A program made the position numbers and the translations under genes. From Paracoccaceae bacterium (GTDB lineage: Bacteria; Pseudomonadota; Alphaproteobacteria; Rhodobacterales; Rhodobacteraceae), in assembly GCA_021741245.1 (NCBI GenBank), contig JAIOYF010000016.1, positions 1-64,000 of the forward strand: 64,000 nt of DNA. The letters are read 5' to 3'. The notes under the pieces were generated by a model. That model had not been told where the DNA came from. It saw only the letters and a list, made by a program, of their open reading frames with translations, and ran no database searches. Shown in pieces: positions 1 to 7,875 of the stretch. The stretch's first letter is position 1. Every line of letters begins with the position of its first letter.

Positions 1-99
1 CATAACCGCCGCCTGCTCGAGCCAATCGGGAACATCCCGCCCGCAGAAGCCGAAGCAAAATACTACGCAGCTCTGGAAACTCAAGCCATGGCAGCGTAA
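1..99 (+). CDS. IS3-family transposase OrfB, C-terminal end (partial)
   Basis: The frame open at the left edge encodes 32 residues and a TAA stop. The peptide contains RRLLEPIGNIPPAEAEAKYY, the typical last residues of IS3-family OrfB (DDE integrase-type transposase). The gene starts outside the window, so nothing can be said of its catalytic core. The 39 bases after the stop, ending GCGGTTCA at 138, look like the right terminal inverted repeat of the same element. The element ends abruptly inside another, oppositely oriented IS3 transposase gene (139-391), so it appears to have inserted there. Family assignment is by recognition of the conserved tail and is fairly safe; the IS name is not determined. 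Confidence 0.75.
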   Translation, partial: HNRRLLEPIGNIPPAEAEAKYYAALETQAMAA

Positions 100-138
100 C
101 TAACGTCAATCAGCCTCCGGCAAACCCGGCGCGGTTCA

Positions 139-391
139 GTCCGACGCGCCGGTGCCCTACATCGATGCCGACTTCCTTCAACTCCTCGGTCATTCTCGGC
201 CGACCATAGCTGCCCAGACTTAGGCGCGACTGCTCCTTGATATGGGCCAGAACCACCATGTCCATGCGCTGCCTGCGGCTGGCCGGACGGCTACGAAAGG
301 CCCGCAGGCCACGCGGGCTGACATTCATCACCCGGCACAGCCGATCAACCGGGAAGGTGCCGCGCTGTTCTTCTACGAACCTGAACCTCAC
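139..391 (-). pseudogene. IS3-family transposase OrfB, N-terminal fragment
   Basis: The minus-strand peptide starts MRFRFVEEQRGTFPVDRLC and contains SYGRPRMTEEL, the usual N-terminal helix-turn-helix/HTH_21 region of IS3-family OrfB. It stops matching after about 84 residues, exactly where the right end of another IS3 element begins (138/139), and the frame then runs into the foreign repeat and a stop. The whole DDE catalytic domain is missing here. It overlaps the end of orfA by 4 nt in another frame, the arrangement used for programmed -1 frameshifting in this family. It is a dead fragment unless the rest lies left of the window beyond the inserted element. Confidence 0.75.
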
Positions 392-663
392 GGCTTTTGG
401 CTCGCGAAGAACTGGGTGGCTTTTTTTAGGATGTCCCTCTCCTCCTTGAGGATGCGGATCTCGCGCCGAAGCCGTTCATTCTCCCGCGCCAACTCGCGAT
501 CCTCGGCTGAGACCACATCCGTGCCGCGGTGCGCGTTCACCCACTTGTTCAAGGTCGACAAGCCGACCCCCAGATCATCCGCAACCTGACGCCGCGAAAG
601 CCCGCTGGTCAACGCGATCCGCACCGCATCCTTGCGAAATTCATCCGTTTTGCCTGTGCCCAT
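388..663 (-). CDS. IS3-family transposase OrfA
   Basis: This 91-residue protein has an N-terminal helix-turn-helix (DAVRIALTSGLSRRQVADDLG, DNA-end recognition) followed by a leucine-zipper-like coiled coil (DRELARENERLRREIRILKEERDILKKA), the standard OrfA layout of IS3-family elements. A good ribosome site (GGAGATGAAC) precedes the ATG. The frame itself is intact, but its partner orfB is truncated at 138/139, so no functional OrfAB transposase can be made from this copy. The left terminal repeat expected upstream of orfA was not recognised; the sequence runs straight into an IS5-family remnant at 690. Confidence 0.8.
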   Translation of the reverse strand: MGTGKTDEFRKDAVRIALTSGLSRRQVADDLGVGLSTLNKWVNAHRGTDVVSAEDRELARENERLRREIRILKEERDILKKATQFFASQKP

Positions 664-689
664 AGTTCATCTCCTTTGCTGCACATTAC

Positions 690-893
690 GTGATCAAAGG
701 AGCGGCACCAAACCGTGACAGGTCCAGCAAACCCATCAAGCATGACAAGCGCCGCTACAAACGACGCAACAGGATCGAGATCATGTTCGGGCGTCTGAAA
801 GACTGGCGCAGGGTCGCTACCCGCTACGACAGATGCCCGAAGGTCTTCCTCTCAGCAATCGCCTTCGCCGCAACCGTCATGTTCTGGCTATGA
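690..893 (+). pseudogene. IS5-family transposase, C-terminal remnant
   Basis: About 65 residues ending FAATVMFWL include HDKRRYKRRNRIEIMFGRLK, the conserved C-terminal signature (around the catalytic glutamate) of IS5/IS427-group transposases. The N-terminal three quarters of the protein, including the catalytic aspartates, is absent. Sequence just after the stop (AATGAGTCTGGCCCC) resembles an element end. It is a relic. From here to 1146 I see no gene; frames there have no recognisable product. Confidence 0.7.
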
Positions 894-1146
894 CAATCAA
901 TGAGTCTGGCCCCTAAAGCCGCTCCGGCTGGAGAGTTTCGCGGCCCATCCTCTCTGCATTTTGATGCAGATTTGAACCGCCGACGCGCGTCGCAAGATAA
1001 TGGGACCCTGATCCGTTTTTTCGGCCATGTTCAGGCAGAGTCTGAGCATTCATGGGCGCCGTGTGATGGCTCCAAGTCACATCGCGAGGCCGCCAAGAGC
1101 GCGTAGGCTCATGTCGGCGGTCTGGTGATGGCGGTGGTTTTTCTGC

Positions 1147-2394
1147 TCAGGCGTCCCTTAGCCGCCGGGCGGCAAGCCAACTGGCGAGTGCCATGAACCC
1201 GGCGGTGGCAAGGCAGAGGGGCAACCCGCCGATCTGGTAGCTGAGGCCCGAAAGCAGCGTGCCGATCAGGCGGCCGGCGGCGTTGGCCATATAGTAAAAG
1301 CCCACATCTCGCGTGATCCGTTCGGCCGATCCGAAGGCAAGGATCAGGTAGGAATGGACCGAGGAATTGACCGCAAAGACGAAACCGAACAGCAGCAGGC
1401 CGCCGATCAGCGTGGCCGTCAGCCATGGCGCGGGCGTCTCTGCCGCCCATGCCGCCACGGCCAGAAGGAACGGAATTGGCACCAGAAGTCCGGCCCAGAG
1501 AATGGCCTTGCGGGTTGTCTCGGCCTCGGGCTGAGCTTTGCCACCGAGCAGTCGGGGGGCAAAGGCCTGCACCGCGCCATAGGCGATGATCCAGAGCGCG
1601 AGGAAGCTGCCGATCAGGAAAAACGCTTCACGCCGCCCCTCGGCCGTGCCGTCGGACAGGATGGATTGAAAGTAAACCGGGATGCCAACGACAAACCACA
1701 CATCGCGCGCACCGAAAAGGAACATGCGGGCGAGGCTCAGGCGGTTCACTTTGGAGTCCTTCGACCGCCAGCCGCCCCAGGCTTCGTCGGATTTCATCCG
1801 ACCCGGAAGGCCGGCGGGAAGGAACAGAACAATGGCAATCAAGATCACAGCAAGCACGGCCGCCATGCCCCAGACTGCGGCCTGAAACCCCGCCAGCGCC
1901 AGAAGTACCGCACCAAGAAAGAAGCCCAGACCCTTTACTGCATTTTTTGACCCGGTCAGAGCCGCCACCCAGCGGAAGAGGCCACCGTCCTCCTTGGGCG
2001 CGAGCAGTTTTACGGCGGATTTTGACGACATCTTGGCCAGATCCTTGGCCACGCCCGAGATACCCTGCACGGCCATGACAAAAGCGACCGAGGCGGCGAC
2101 ACCCCAAGACGGGTCAAGCTGCGCAAGCGCCACCAGCGCCCCAATCTGAAGCGCCAGCCCGCCGTACAGCGTTGCAGCCAGCCCGAAGCGGGCGGCCAGC
2201 CAGCCTGCTGCAAGGTTCGTCACGATCCCCGCCACCTCATACAGCAGGAACAGCCAGGCCAGTTGGACAGGCGTGAAGCCAAGGCTGTTGAAGTGCAACA
2301 GCACCAGCATCCGCAGCGCGCCGTCCGACAGCATGAAGGCCCAATAGGCCGCTGTAACGGCGGCATAGGCGCGGATCGGGTTTGGGGCGGACAT
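1147..2394 (-). CDS. arsJ: ArsJ-type MFS exporter of 1-arseno-3-phosphoglycerate
   Basis: A 415-residue polytopic protein of the major facilitator superfamily, beginning MSAPNPIRAYAAVTAAYWAF with the conserved motif FMLSDGALRMLVLLHF near residue 20-35. This N-terminus and the immediately upstream GAPDH gene are characteristic of ArsJ, which exports the unstable arsenylated product of GAPDH so that arsenate leaves the cell. The start at 2394 is preferred over an earlier in-frame codon at 2463 because CAGGAGCCGTAC precedes it at good spacing and the longer form would add a glycine/proline-rich tail from a GC-rich hairpin. It is the last gene of the minus-strand arsRC-GAPDH-arsJ operon. Confidence 0.85.
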   Translation of the reverse strand: MSAPNPIRAYAAVTAAYWAFMLSDGALRMLVLLHFNSLGFTPVQLAWLFLLYEVAGIVTNLAAGWLAARFGLAATLYGGLALQIGALVALAQLDPSWGVAASVAFVMAVQGISGVAKDLAKMSSKSAVKLLAPKEDGGLFRWVAALTGSKNAVKGLGFFLGAVLLALAGFQAAVWGMAAVLAVILIAIVLFLPAGLPGRMKSDEAWGGWRSKDSKVNRLSLARMFLFGARDVWFVVGIPVYFQSILSDGTAEGRREAFFLIGSFLALWIIAYGAVQAFAPRLLGGKAQPEAETTRKAILWAGLLVPIPFLLAVAAWAAETPAPWLTATLIGGLLLFGFVFAVNSSVHSYLILAFGSAERITRDVGFYYMANAAGRLIGTLLSGLSYQIGGLPLCLATAGFMALASWLAARRLRDA

Positions 2395-2420
2395 GTACGG
2401 CTCCTGTCCGGTGTGAGGAA

Positions 2421-2438
2421 CGGGGGGCCAGCCCCCCG
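2421..2438. repeat. GC hairpin between GAPDH and arsJ
   Basis: A perfect 8-bp inverted repeat (CGGGGGGC / GCCCCCCG, loop CA) lies in the 78-nt gap between the GAPDH and arsJ genes, followed by more G/C homopolymer runs and ATATTTATG. GC-rich intergenic palindromes of this look are frequent in Rhodobacteraceae. It could damp or stabilise the distal part of the ars transcript; it has no T-run and is not a canonical terminator. Confidence 0.5.
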
Positions 2439-2472
2439 GACCCCCCGGGATATTTATGAACAAATGAAGGGA

Positions 2473-3480
2473 TCAGACAGGGGTCGACATCATGCGGACC
2501 ACATCGGCCAGACGACAGGCATAGCCCCATTCATTGTCATACCATGCGTAGATCTTTACCTGCGTGCCATTGATGACCATGGTTGACTGCGCGTCTATGA
2601 TCGAAGACCGGCGATCGTTGGTATAGTCAGATGACACCAGAGCCCGCGTTTCATAGCCGAGGATGCCGTTGAGCGGACCCTCTGCGGCGGCTTTGAACAG
2701 CGCGTTCACTTCCTCGACCGTGGTCGCCCGCTCCACCTCGAAGACGCAATCGGTCAGCGAGGCATTCAAGAGCGGCACCCGCACGGCGTGGCCGTTCAGA
2801 CGGCCCTTGAGTTCGGGGTAGATCAGGGTGATGGCTGTGGCTGATCCGGTGGTGGTCGGGATCAGGTTCAAAAGCGCCGACCGCGCGCGGCGCATGTCCT
2901 TGGCGGGGCGGTCCACGATGGTCTGGGTGTTGGTCACGTCATGTATCGTGGTGATGGACCCATGACGGATGCCAAGCGCCTCGTGGATCACCTTGACCAC
3001 CGGAGCGAGGCAGTTCGTCGTGCAGGAGGCCGCCGTGACAAGAGTCTGCGAGCCGTCGTAAAGGTGATGATTTACGCCGTAGACGAGGTTCAGTGCGCCG
3101 CCGTCCTTGACCGGGGCCGAGACGACCACTTTCTTGACCCCGGCAGCATAGTAAGGCGCCACCTTTGCGGCGGTCTTGAAGACCCCCGTGCAGTCGATGA
3201 CCAGATCGACATCCAATTCCGCCAATGGCAGCGCTTCGATGGACTTCTCTTGCGTTAACCGGATGGTCTGACCGTTCAGGATGAGGGCGCCATCGGCATG
3301 GTCAACCGGCGTGCGCCAGCGGCCATGGACGGAATCGAATTCCATCAGCAGGGCATGCTGTTCGGCATCGCCGACGGGATCGTTTAGCAGCACGATCTCA
3401 CCGCCAGCACCGGTGTCGATCAGGTCGCGCAGGACAAGCTTTCCAATGCGGCCAAGGCCGTTAAGGGCGATGCGGGTCAT
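2473..3480 (-). CDS. Glyceraldehyde-3-phosphate dehydrogenase of the ars operon
   Basis: The 335-residue protein starts with a Rossmann fold ([23 protein letters not shown] binding), has the catalytic cysteine in ASCTTNC at about residue 153 and the conserved C-terminal [15 protein letters not shown]. With arsenate in place of phosphate, GAPDH makes 1-arseno-3-phosphoglycerate, the substrate of ArsJ. Its position between an ArsR/ArsC-type gene (5-nt gap) and arsJ marks it as the dedicated arsenate-resistance paralogue rather than the glycolytic enzyme. The length and motifs are complete, so it should be active. Confidence 0.9.
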   Translation of the reverse strand: MTRIALNGLGRIGKLVLRDLIDTGAGGEIVLLNDPVGDAEQHALLMEFDSVHGRWRTPVDHADGALILNGQTIRLTQEKSIEALPLAELDVDLVIDCTGVFKTAAKVAPYYAAGVKKVVVSAPVKDGGALNLVYGVNHHLYDGSQTLVTAASCTTNCLAPVVKVIHEALGIRHGSITTIHDVTNTQTIVDRPAKDMRRARSALLNLIPTTTGSATAITLIYPELKGRLNGHAVRVPLLNASLTDCVFEVERATTVEEVNALFKAAAEGPLNGILGYETRALVSSDYTNDRRSSIIDAQSTMVINGTQVKIYAWYDNEWGYACRLADVVRMMSTPV

Positions 3481-3485
3481 GAGGG

Positions 3486-4340
3486 TCAGGCCTTTGCTTG
3501 TGCGTCAGTGCCGATAGCATCAACACGGGATTGGAGAGACATCCGGCTAAGCGACTCAAAAGGCAGCTCGACAAAGGTCATGATGCGCCGCCGCAGGCCG
3601 GCGTAGGTCTGGGCAAAGACAAGCGCCTTCTCTGCGTCCGTTCCCGTTGCTTTCACCGGGTCTGGCAAGCCCCAATGGCCGGTAATGGGCTGACCCGGCC
3701 AAGGCGGACATTCCTCAGCCGCCGCCGTGTCGCAAACGGTGAAGACGAAATCCATCACGATCGCGCCGGGCTGTTGGAATTCCGAGATGTGCTTTGACCG
3801 TAAGACTGACGTGTCATGCCCGTTGCGCTTCAGGATTTCCAGCGCGAAGGGGTTCAACTCGGTGTTGGGGCGCGTTCCGGCGGAGAAGGCCTGGAACTTG
3901 CCGCCGCCCAGATCGCGGAGCAGTGCCTCGGCAAAGATCGAGCGGGCCGAGTTGCCTGAGCAGATGAAAAGCACGTCAAAGTCGGTGTCGGGGATATTCG
4001 GGTCCATTTGGGCGGCGTCCTTTGGGGCGGAAAGCAAGGGGGCAAGGAGATCGGGCCGGGCACGACCCACATCGAGAGCGAGGTAGCCGATCAAGCCTTC
4101 GGTCGTGTCGAGATCGACCGCGTAGTAGAGGGATCGGCCGACCCGCGTGACCTGCACGAGGCCAGACGCCGTCAGGTCTGCCAGATGGTGCGACAGCGTG
4201 TTCTGTTTCATCCCGAGCGCCTCGGCGATCTCGGTCGGTCGCACGCCCTGCGGGGCAAAGCGCATCAAGAGACGAAAGACAGCCATCCGACCGGGATGGC
4301 CGAGTGTGGCGAAGGCATGGGCGGCGCGATTCTGTTCCAT
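3486..4340 (-). CDS. ArsR-family repressor fused to low-molecular-weight arsenate reductase
   Basis: A 284-residue two-domain protein. Residues 1-105 form an ArsR/SmtB winged helix ([28 protein letters not shown]). Residues 120-265 form a low-Mr phosphatase/arsenate reductase domain with the P-loop CSGNSAR at 127-133 and the general-acid region LPDPVKA. The sensor part lacks an obvious cysteine pair in the DNA-binding helix, so metalloid sensing may use other residues. It heads the arsRC-GAPDH-arsJ operon and probably autoregulates through the dyad directly upstream of its ATG (4341-4360). Fusions of this type are known in Alphaproteobacteria; the reductase part may act in arsenate reduction or only in sensing. 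Confidence 0.85.
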   Translation of the reverse strand: MEQNRAAHAFATLGHPGRMAVFRLLMRFAPQGVRPTEIAEALGMKQNTLSHHLADLTASGLVQVTRVGRSLYYAVDLDTTEGLIGYLALDVGRARPDLLAPLLSAPKDAAQMDPNIPDTDFDVLFICSGNSARSIFAEALLRDLGGGKFQAFSAGTRPNTELNPFALEILKRNGHDTSVLRSKHISEFQQPGAIVMDFVFTVCDTAAAEECPPWPGQPITGHWGLPDPVKATGTDAEKALVFAQTYAGLRRRIMTFVELPFESLSRMSLQSRVDAIGTDAQAKA

Positions 4341-4360
4341 ACTTCCCGATTAAAGGAAGT
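4341..4360. promoter_or_regulatory. Candidate operator of the arsRC operon
   Basis: A perfect inverted repeat ACTTCC-N8-GGAAGT abuts the ATG of the ArsR/ArsC fusion gene and covers its ribosome binding site (GGGAAG on the minus strand). Position and symmetry fit an autoregulatory ArsR-type operator, but the site is inferred, not proven. Confidence 0.45.
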
Positions 4361-4416
4361 AAATGAGTGCGTCCAATGAAGGTTTCATGACAACCCCGGT
4401 CGAACTGCCAGGTTGA

Positions 4417-4430
4417 TTGATCCAGATCAC
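4417..4430. promoter_or_regulatory. FNR-like dyad in the divergent ars promoter region
   Basis: TTGATCCAGATCAC matches the Fnr/FnrL consensus TTGAT-N4-ATCAA at all but the final base. It lies 51-64 nt upstream of the arsR-permease operon start. Whether Fnr-type control is used here is unknown. Confidence 0.35.
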
Positions 4431-4448
4431 TGCGGAGATTGCCCGCTT

Positions 4449-4464
4449 ATGCGCAGATGCGCAT
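4449..4464. promoter_or_regulatory. Candidate ArsR operator dyad
   Basis: ATGCGC-AGAT-GCGCAT is a perfect inverted repeat ending 16 nt before the preferred ATG of arsR at 4481, a plausible repressor site for that ArsR protein. Confidence 0.35.
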
Positions 4465-4480
4465 GAAGTGGAGTTCCCTG

Positions 4481-4756
4481 ATGATCGTCTCCGTCCTTTC
4501 CGCCCTTGCCGAGCCAACCCGTCTTGAGGCGATGCGTCTCCTGTCGGACGGCTCGGAGCATTGCGTCTGTGAGCTGATGCGCAAGCTGGGCGCGACGCAA
4601 AGCCGGATGTCGCGGCACATGCAGGTGCTCAAGCAAGCCGGGCTGGTCGTGGACAGGCGGGATGCGCAATGGGTGCGCTACCGGATCAGGACAGACCTGC
4701 CACCGCATCTGCGGTCCCTGCTGGCGGCTGCCTTGGTTGAAGAGGTGATGGCGTGA
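4481..4756 (+). CDS. arsR: ArsR/SmtB-family metalloregulator
   Basis: A 91-residue winged-helix repressor. The recognition region reads ELMRKLGATQSRMSRHMQVLKQAGLV, and the metalloid-binding pair sits in EHCVCEL (Cys28 and Cys30), the classic As(III)/Sb(III) sensor motif of ArsR. The ATG at 4481 has GGAG seven bases upstream; earlier in-frame starts at 4439 (TTG) or 4457 are possible and would overlap the dyad at 4449-4464. Its stop overlaps the start of the following permease gene by 4 nt, so the two are co-translated. It likely represses its own operon and perhaps the divergent one. Confidence 0.85.
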   Translation: MIVSVLSALAEPTRLEAMRLLSDGSEHCVCELMRKLGATQSRMSRHMQVLKQAGLVVDRRDAQWVRYRIRTDLPPHLRSLLAAALVEEVMA

Positions 4757-5751
4757 ACGTTTTCACCTGGATGAACGACCAGCTTTTGCGGATGCAGTGG
4801 CTGTCGGACCTTGTGACGTCAGGGGTGCAGGCGGTCGGGCTGGACCCGGCCTCTCGCATCGGCGGCTCGGTGCAGTTCTTTGTCTATGACGTCATCAAGA
4901 TCTTCATCCTGTTGTCGGTTCTGATCTTCGTCATCTCTTATGTGCAAAGCTATTTCCCTCCCGAACGAACCCGGCGCATCCTTGGCGGGCGGTCCGGGAT
5001 CGGGGCAAATTTCCTTGGCGCACTATTGGGAACCATCACGCCGTTCTGCTCGTGCTCCTCCATCCCGCTGTTCATCGGCTTTACCGCAGCCGGTTTGCCG
5101 CTTGGGGTGACGTTTTCCTTCCTGATCTCGTCGCCGCTGGTCGACATGGCCTCAGTCATCCTGCTGGCCTCAATCTTCAGCTGGCCGATCGCGCTGGCCT
5201 TTGTGGGGGTCGGCCTGCTGGTGGCGATCATCGGTGGTACGATCATTGGCAAGCTGGGGATGGAAGATCAGGTCGCGGCCTTCGTGCGCAACGTGCCGGT
5301 CACGGATGCGGAAGAGACCCTGACAAAGGGAGAGCGTGTGGCCTTTGCCCGCGATCAGGTGATGGATATCGTGCGCAAGGTCTGGCCCTATGTGCTGATC
5401 GGGGTTGGCATCGGGGCCGCGATCCACAATTGGGTTCCGGCTGAAACCATCAGCGCGCTGCTGGGGCAGGACAAGTGGTGGGCGGTGCCGGTGGCCGTGC
5501 TGGTGGGCATCCCGATGTATGCCGACATCTTCGGCACCCTGCCGATTGCCGAGGCGCTGGTGGGCAAGGGCGTCGGCCTTGGCACCGTGCTGGCCTTCAT
5601 GATGGCGGTGACGGCGCTGTCGCTGCCCTCGCTGATCATGCTCAAGCGCGTGGTCAAGCTGCCACTGCTGGCCACCTTTACCGGCGTGGTGACCGTGGGC
5701 ATCCTGACCATCGGCTTCACCTTCAACGCCATCACCCACTGGTTCATCTGA
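4753..5751 (+). CDS. ArsP/DUF318-type permease
   Basis: A 332-residue inner-membrane protein with about eight hydrophobic segments and the family hallmark TPFCSCSSIPLFIGF around residue 100, plus a second conserved GIPMYADIFGTLPIAEAL near residue 255. ArsP members export trivalent organoarsenicals; other DUF318 members have unknown substrates. The cysteine pair, the cysteine-bearing ArsR upstream and the thioredoxin-like gene downstream favour a thiol-reactive metalloid substrate. Start codon is GTG at 4753, overlapping the arsR stop. A highly charged loop (DAEETLTKGERVAFARDQ) separates the two halves. Confidence 0.8.
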   Translation: MNVFTWMNDQLLRMQWLSDLVTSGVQAVGLDPASRIGGSVQFFVYDVIKIFILLSVLIFVISYVQSYFPPERTRRILGGRSGIGANFLGALLGTITPFCSCSSIPLFIGFTAAGLPLGVTFSFLISSPLVDMASVILLASIFSWPIALAFVGVGLLVAIIGGTIIGKLGMEDQVAAFVRNVPVTDAEETLTKGERVAFARDQVMDIVRKVWPYVLIGVGIGAAIHNWVPAETISALLGQDKWWAVPVAVLVGIPMYADIFGTLPIAEALVGKGVGLGTVLAFMMAVTALSLPSLIMLKRVVKLPLLATFTGVVTVGILTIGFTFNAITHWFI

Positions 5752-5762
5752 AAGGGAATATC

Positions 5763-5990
5763 ATGATCATCAAGATCCTCGGTTCGGGCTGCAAGAAATG
5801 CGTGACGCTGGGCGAGAATGCCAAAGCTGCGGCGGATGCCGCGGGCAAGGATGCCCAGATCGTCAAGGTCACCGATTTTGCCGAAATCGCGGCCTATGGC
5901 ATCATGTCCACGCCCGGTCTGGTCGTGGATGAAAAGGTGCTGTCGGCGGGCAAAGTGCTGACCGCCGAAGAAATCGGTCGCCTGCTGTGA
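5763..5990 (+). CDS. Thioredoxin-like small redox disulfide protein
   Basis: A 75-residue thioredoxin-fold protein (MIIKILGSGCKKCVTL...) with a CxxC active site (Cys10 and Cys13, sequence CKKC) and the cis-proline segment MSTPGLVVDEKVLSAGK. This is the glutaredoxin-like 'redox-active disulfide' family often encoded beside ArsP/DUF318 permeases. It follows the permease by 11 nt with GAAAGGGAATATC before the ATG, so it is part of the same operon. It probably keeps the permease or its metalloid-thiol substrate in the right redox state; that role is inference. Confidence 0.85.
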   Translation: MIIKILGSGCKKCVTLGENAKAAADAAGKDAQIVKVTDFAEIAAYGIMSTPGLVVDEKVLSAGKVLTAEEIGRLL

Positions 5991-6403
5991 CGGAGTATCC
6001 GCCCGCGGCATCAACATCCACGCGTCTTCTTGCCGCCAATATTGCCAAGCAAGGCGTGCCAAAACTGGGGGCACCTCAATGCGTGATGGTTTGAGGTCGC
6101 GGTCTTCTGTAGGGATGTTCTATCGCGAGATCGACGTTCAGCCTTTGTCAGAAGGTGGCTATCGCCTTCGATCTGGCGTTGTCGCCGGATCAGGTCTGCT
6201 GTCTGCCCAATGTTTTGGTCAGGCGTTAGCGCAATGGATCTGAGGGTGGCCAGTGCAGTTGGGATGCTTTAGGATCAGGGCCTATTGCTGCACAGCCCGG
6301 CCACAGAGATCACAGATCCAACCCGCATACTCACCATGACGCGCCACTGGCAACCACATGGTCTTTCTACGCGGTCCGATAACCCATTCCCAAGGAGCAT
6401 CGT
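5991..6403. other. 413-nt intergenic region, nothing recognised
   Basis: No frame here has a recognisable product and no terminator, tRNA or convincing promoter was seen. The last bases hold a good ribosome site (CAAGGAGCATC) for the GTG start of the RpoN gene. The region marks the border between the arsenic island and the sigma-54 island. Confidence 0.6.
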
Positions 6404-7720
6404 GTGATTGGAATTGATTTTGGCCTGAAGCAACGGACATCGCTTGCGATGACGCCCTTGCTACGCCAAGCCATCGGTTTCATGTCACTTTCCAATGTAG
6501 AGCTTTCTGCAAGACTGGCTGATCTTACACTCAACACGCCGGTGCTGAAAACCACTACCGGCACCGAGTCTGGGGATTGGCTGACCCTGATGCGCCAGAT
6601 TGCACCGCCGCCGTCGGGGATTCATCGCCAGCCACCTGACATTCATCTTGGACCCGGCGGAAGCGACGCCGAGCGTATTCCGCTGGCCGATGCCGGACTG
6701 ATCGCCCATGTCGAAGCGCAGCTGCCGCTCCTTGTCCGCAACAGCGAAGATCGGCGGATTGCGCAGATCTTTTTGTTTTTCCTTGAACCCTCTGGTTGGC
6801 TTGCGGGGACGGTTGCCGAAATTGCGTCAGAGGCAGGCTGTTCCCTCCAGAAAGCTGAGGCCGTCTTGCAGCAATTGCAGGCGGCAGAGCCAACCGGATT
6901 GTTCGCGCGCTCTTTGGCGGAATGCCTTGCGCTTCAGGCCAAGGAAGAGGGCCTTCTGACCCCGTCCTTTGGGGCGATGTTGCGCAATCTGCCGCTTCTG
7001 GCCGCCGGCGAGACCGAGGCATTGGCAGCGGCCTGCGGCTGCGACAGGACCGAGGCTCTGACCATGGCCCGCAGTTTGCGGCGGCTGAACCCAAAACCGG
7101 GTGCAGCATTTGACCAAGGCACACCCACGATGGGCCGTGCCCCGGATCTGATCTTGCGACGCGACGGCGACGGGTGGCTGCTTGAACTGAATGCGCAGAC
7201 AGCGCCCGTACTGCGTCTGGAGACGGGCGCGACGGCCCCGCCGAATGCACTGAGCGCGGCACGCGCCTTGATACAGGCGATTGAGCGGCGGCACGCAACC
7301 GTGTTGGCCGTCGCGACCGAAATTGTTGCCCGGCAAGATGGCTTTTTGCTGGCAAGAGCGCCCCTTGCTGCCCTGACGATCAATGATTTGGCCGCTGCCA
7401 CAGGGCTTCACCGCAGCACGGTCAGCCGCGTTACAGCCGCCCTGACCCTTTCGTTGCCATCGCGAACACTTGGGCTGCGGGCGCTGCTGAGTGCCTCAGC
7501 CCCCGCCGCCCGGCGACAAGAAGAGCCGCTATCGGTTCAGGCAGTGCTGGAGCGGATGCGCGCGCTTGTTAAATCCGAAGATTGCGCAAACCCGCTGACA
7601 GATGATGCGATTGCAAAGCTGCTGTTGCCCGAAGGGGCGGCGCTCGCCAGACGCACTGTTGCCAAATACCGCGCAATCGCAGGTATCCCGTCCAGGTCTG
7701 CCCGCCGACACCTTGCGTGA
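6404..7720 (+). CDS. rpoN: RNA polymerase sigma-54 factor, RpoN paralogue
   Basis: A 438-residue sigma-54 factor. The N-terminal activator-interacting region (LKQRTSLAMTPLLRQAIGF) is followed by the core-binding domain, a helix-turn-helix around residues 326-345 (LTINDLAAATGLHRSTVSRV) and the RpoN box ARRTVAKYR at 415-423, which contacts the -24 element. It is shorter than enteric RpoN (477 residues), with little acidic region II. Start is GTG at 6404 behind AAGGAG. Some Rhodobacteraceae carry several rpoN genes each devoted to one regulon; the adjacent peptide-transport operon with a -24/-12 promoter and its own activator suggests this one is dedicated to the island from 6.4 to 17.2 kb. Confidence 0.9.
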   Translation: MIGIDFGLKQRTSLAMTPLLRQAIGFMSLSNVELSARLADLTLNTPVLKTTTGTESGDWLTLMRQIAPPPSGIHRQPPDIHLGPGGSDAERIPLADAGLIAHVEAQLPLLVRNSEDRRIAQIFLFFLEPSGWLAGTVAEIASEAGCSLQKAEAVLQQLQAAEPTGLFARSLAECLALQAKEEGLLTPSFGAMLRNLPLLAAGETEALAAACGCDRTEALTMARSLRRLNPKPGAAFDQGTPTMGRAPDLILRRDGDGWLLELNAQTAPVLRLETGATAPPNALSAARALIQAIERRHATVLAVATEIVARQDGFLLARAPLAALTINDLAAATGLHRSTVSRVTAALTLSLPSRTLGLRALLSASAPAARRQEEPLSVQAVLERMRALVKSEDCANPLTDDAIAKLLLPEGAALARRTVAKYRAIAGIPSRSARRHLA

Positions 7721-7750
7721 AACACAAACTGGCATGCGTGAACCTCGCGC
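7715..7750. promoter_or_regulatory. Candidate activator sites (UAS) upstream of the transporter operon
   Basis: GCGTG occurs at 7715 and 7736, 21 bp apart; the second reads GCGTG-N5-CGCGC (7736-7750), a near-dyad. The same motif pair lies upstream of the other sigma-54 promoter of the island (15393-15426). The site overlaps the 3' end of rpoN and ends 40 bp before the -24 GG. It is inferred to bind the sigma-54 activator encoded at 14404-15381. Confidence 0.4.
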
Positions 7751-7788
7751 TATCTGGGGGAACGCGCGCGCAATCGTGCCCCCAATTT

Positions 7789-7806
7789 CTGGCACGTCAT
7801 GTGCAT
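7789..7806 (+). promoter_or_regulatory. Sigma-54 (-24/-12) promoter of the peptide-transport operon
   Basis: CTGGCACGTCATGTGCAT fits the YTGGCACG-N4-TTGCW consensus with one deviation (GTGC for TTGC). GG at 7791-7792 and GC at 7803-7804 are separated by exactly 10 nt as sigma-54 requires. Transcription would begin near 7816, 60 nt before the ATG of the substrate-binding protein. Confidence 0.8.
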
Positions 7807-7875
7807 AACTAAAATGTCCGCATCAGAACGGACCAATCACCCAAAATCGGGGCTCATCCAAAAGGGAGAATTCCA

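Noticed and set aside
2395-2463. Longer N-terminus for ArsJ starting at 2463
   Set aside because: The extension is translated from the GC hairpin and lacks a ribosome site, while ATG 2394 has AGGAG at proper spacing.
6116-6400. A hidden gene or sigma-54 promoter upstream of rpoN
   Set aside because: TGGCA occurs near 6349 but no GC lies 10 nt after the GG, and no frame gives a recognisable product.
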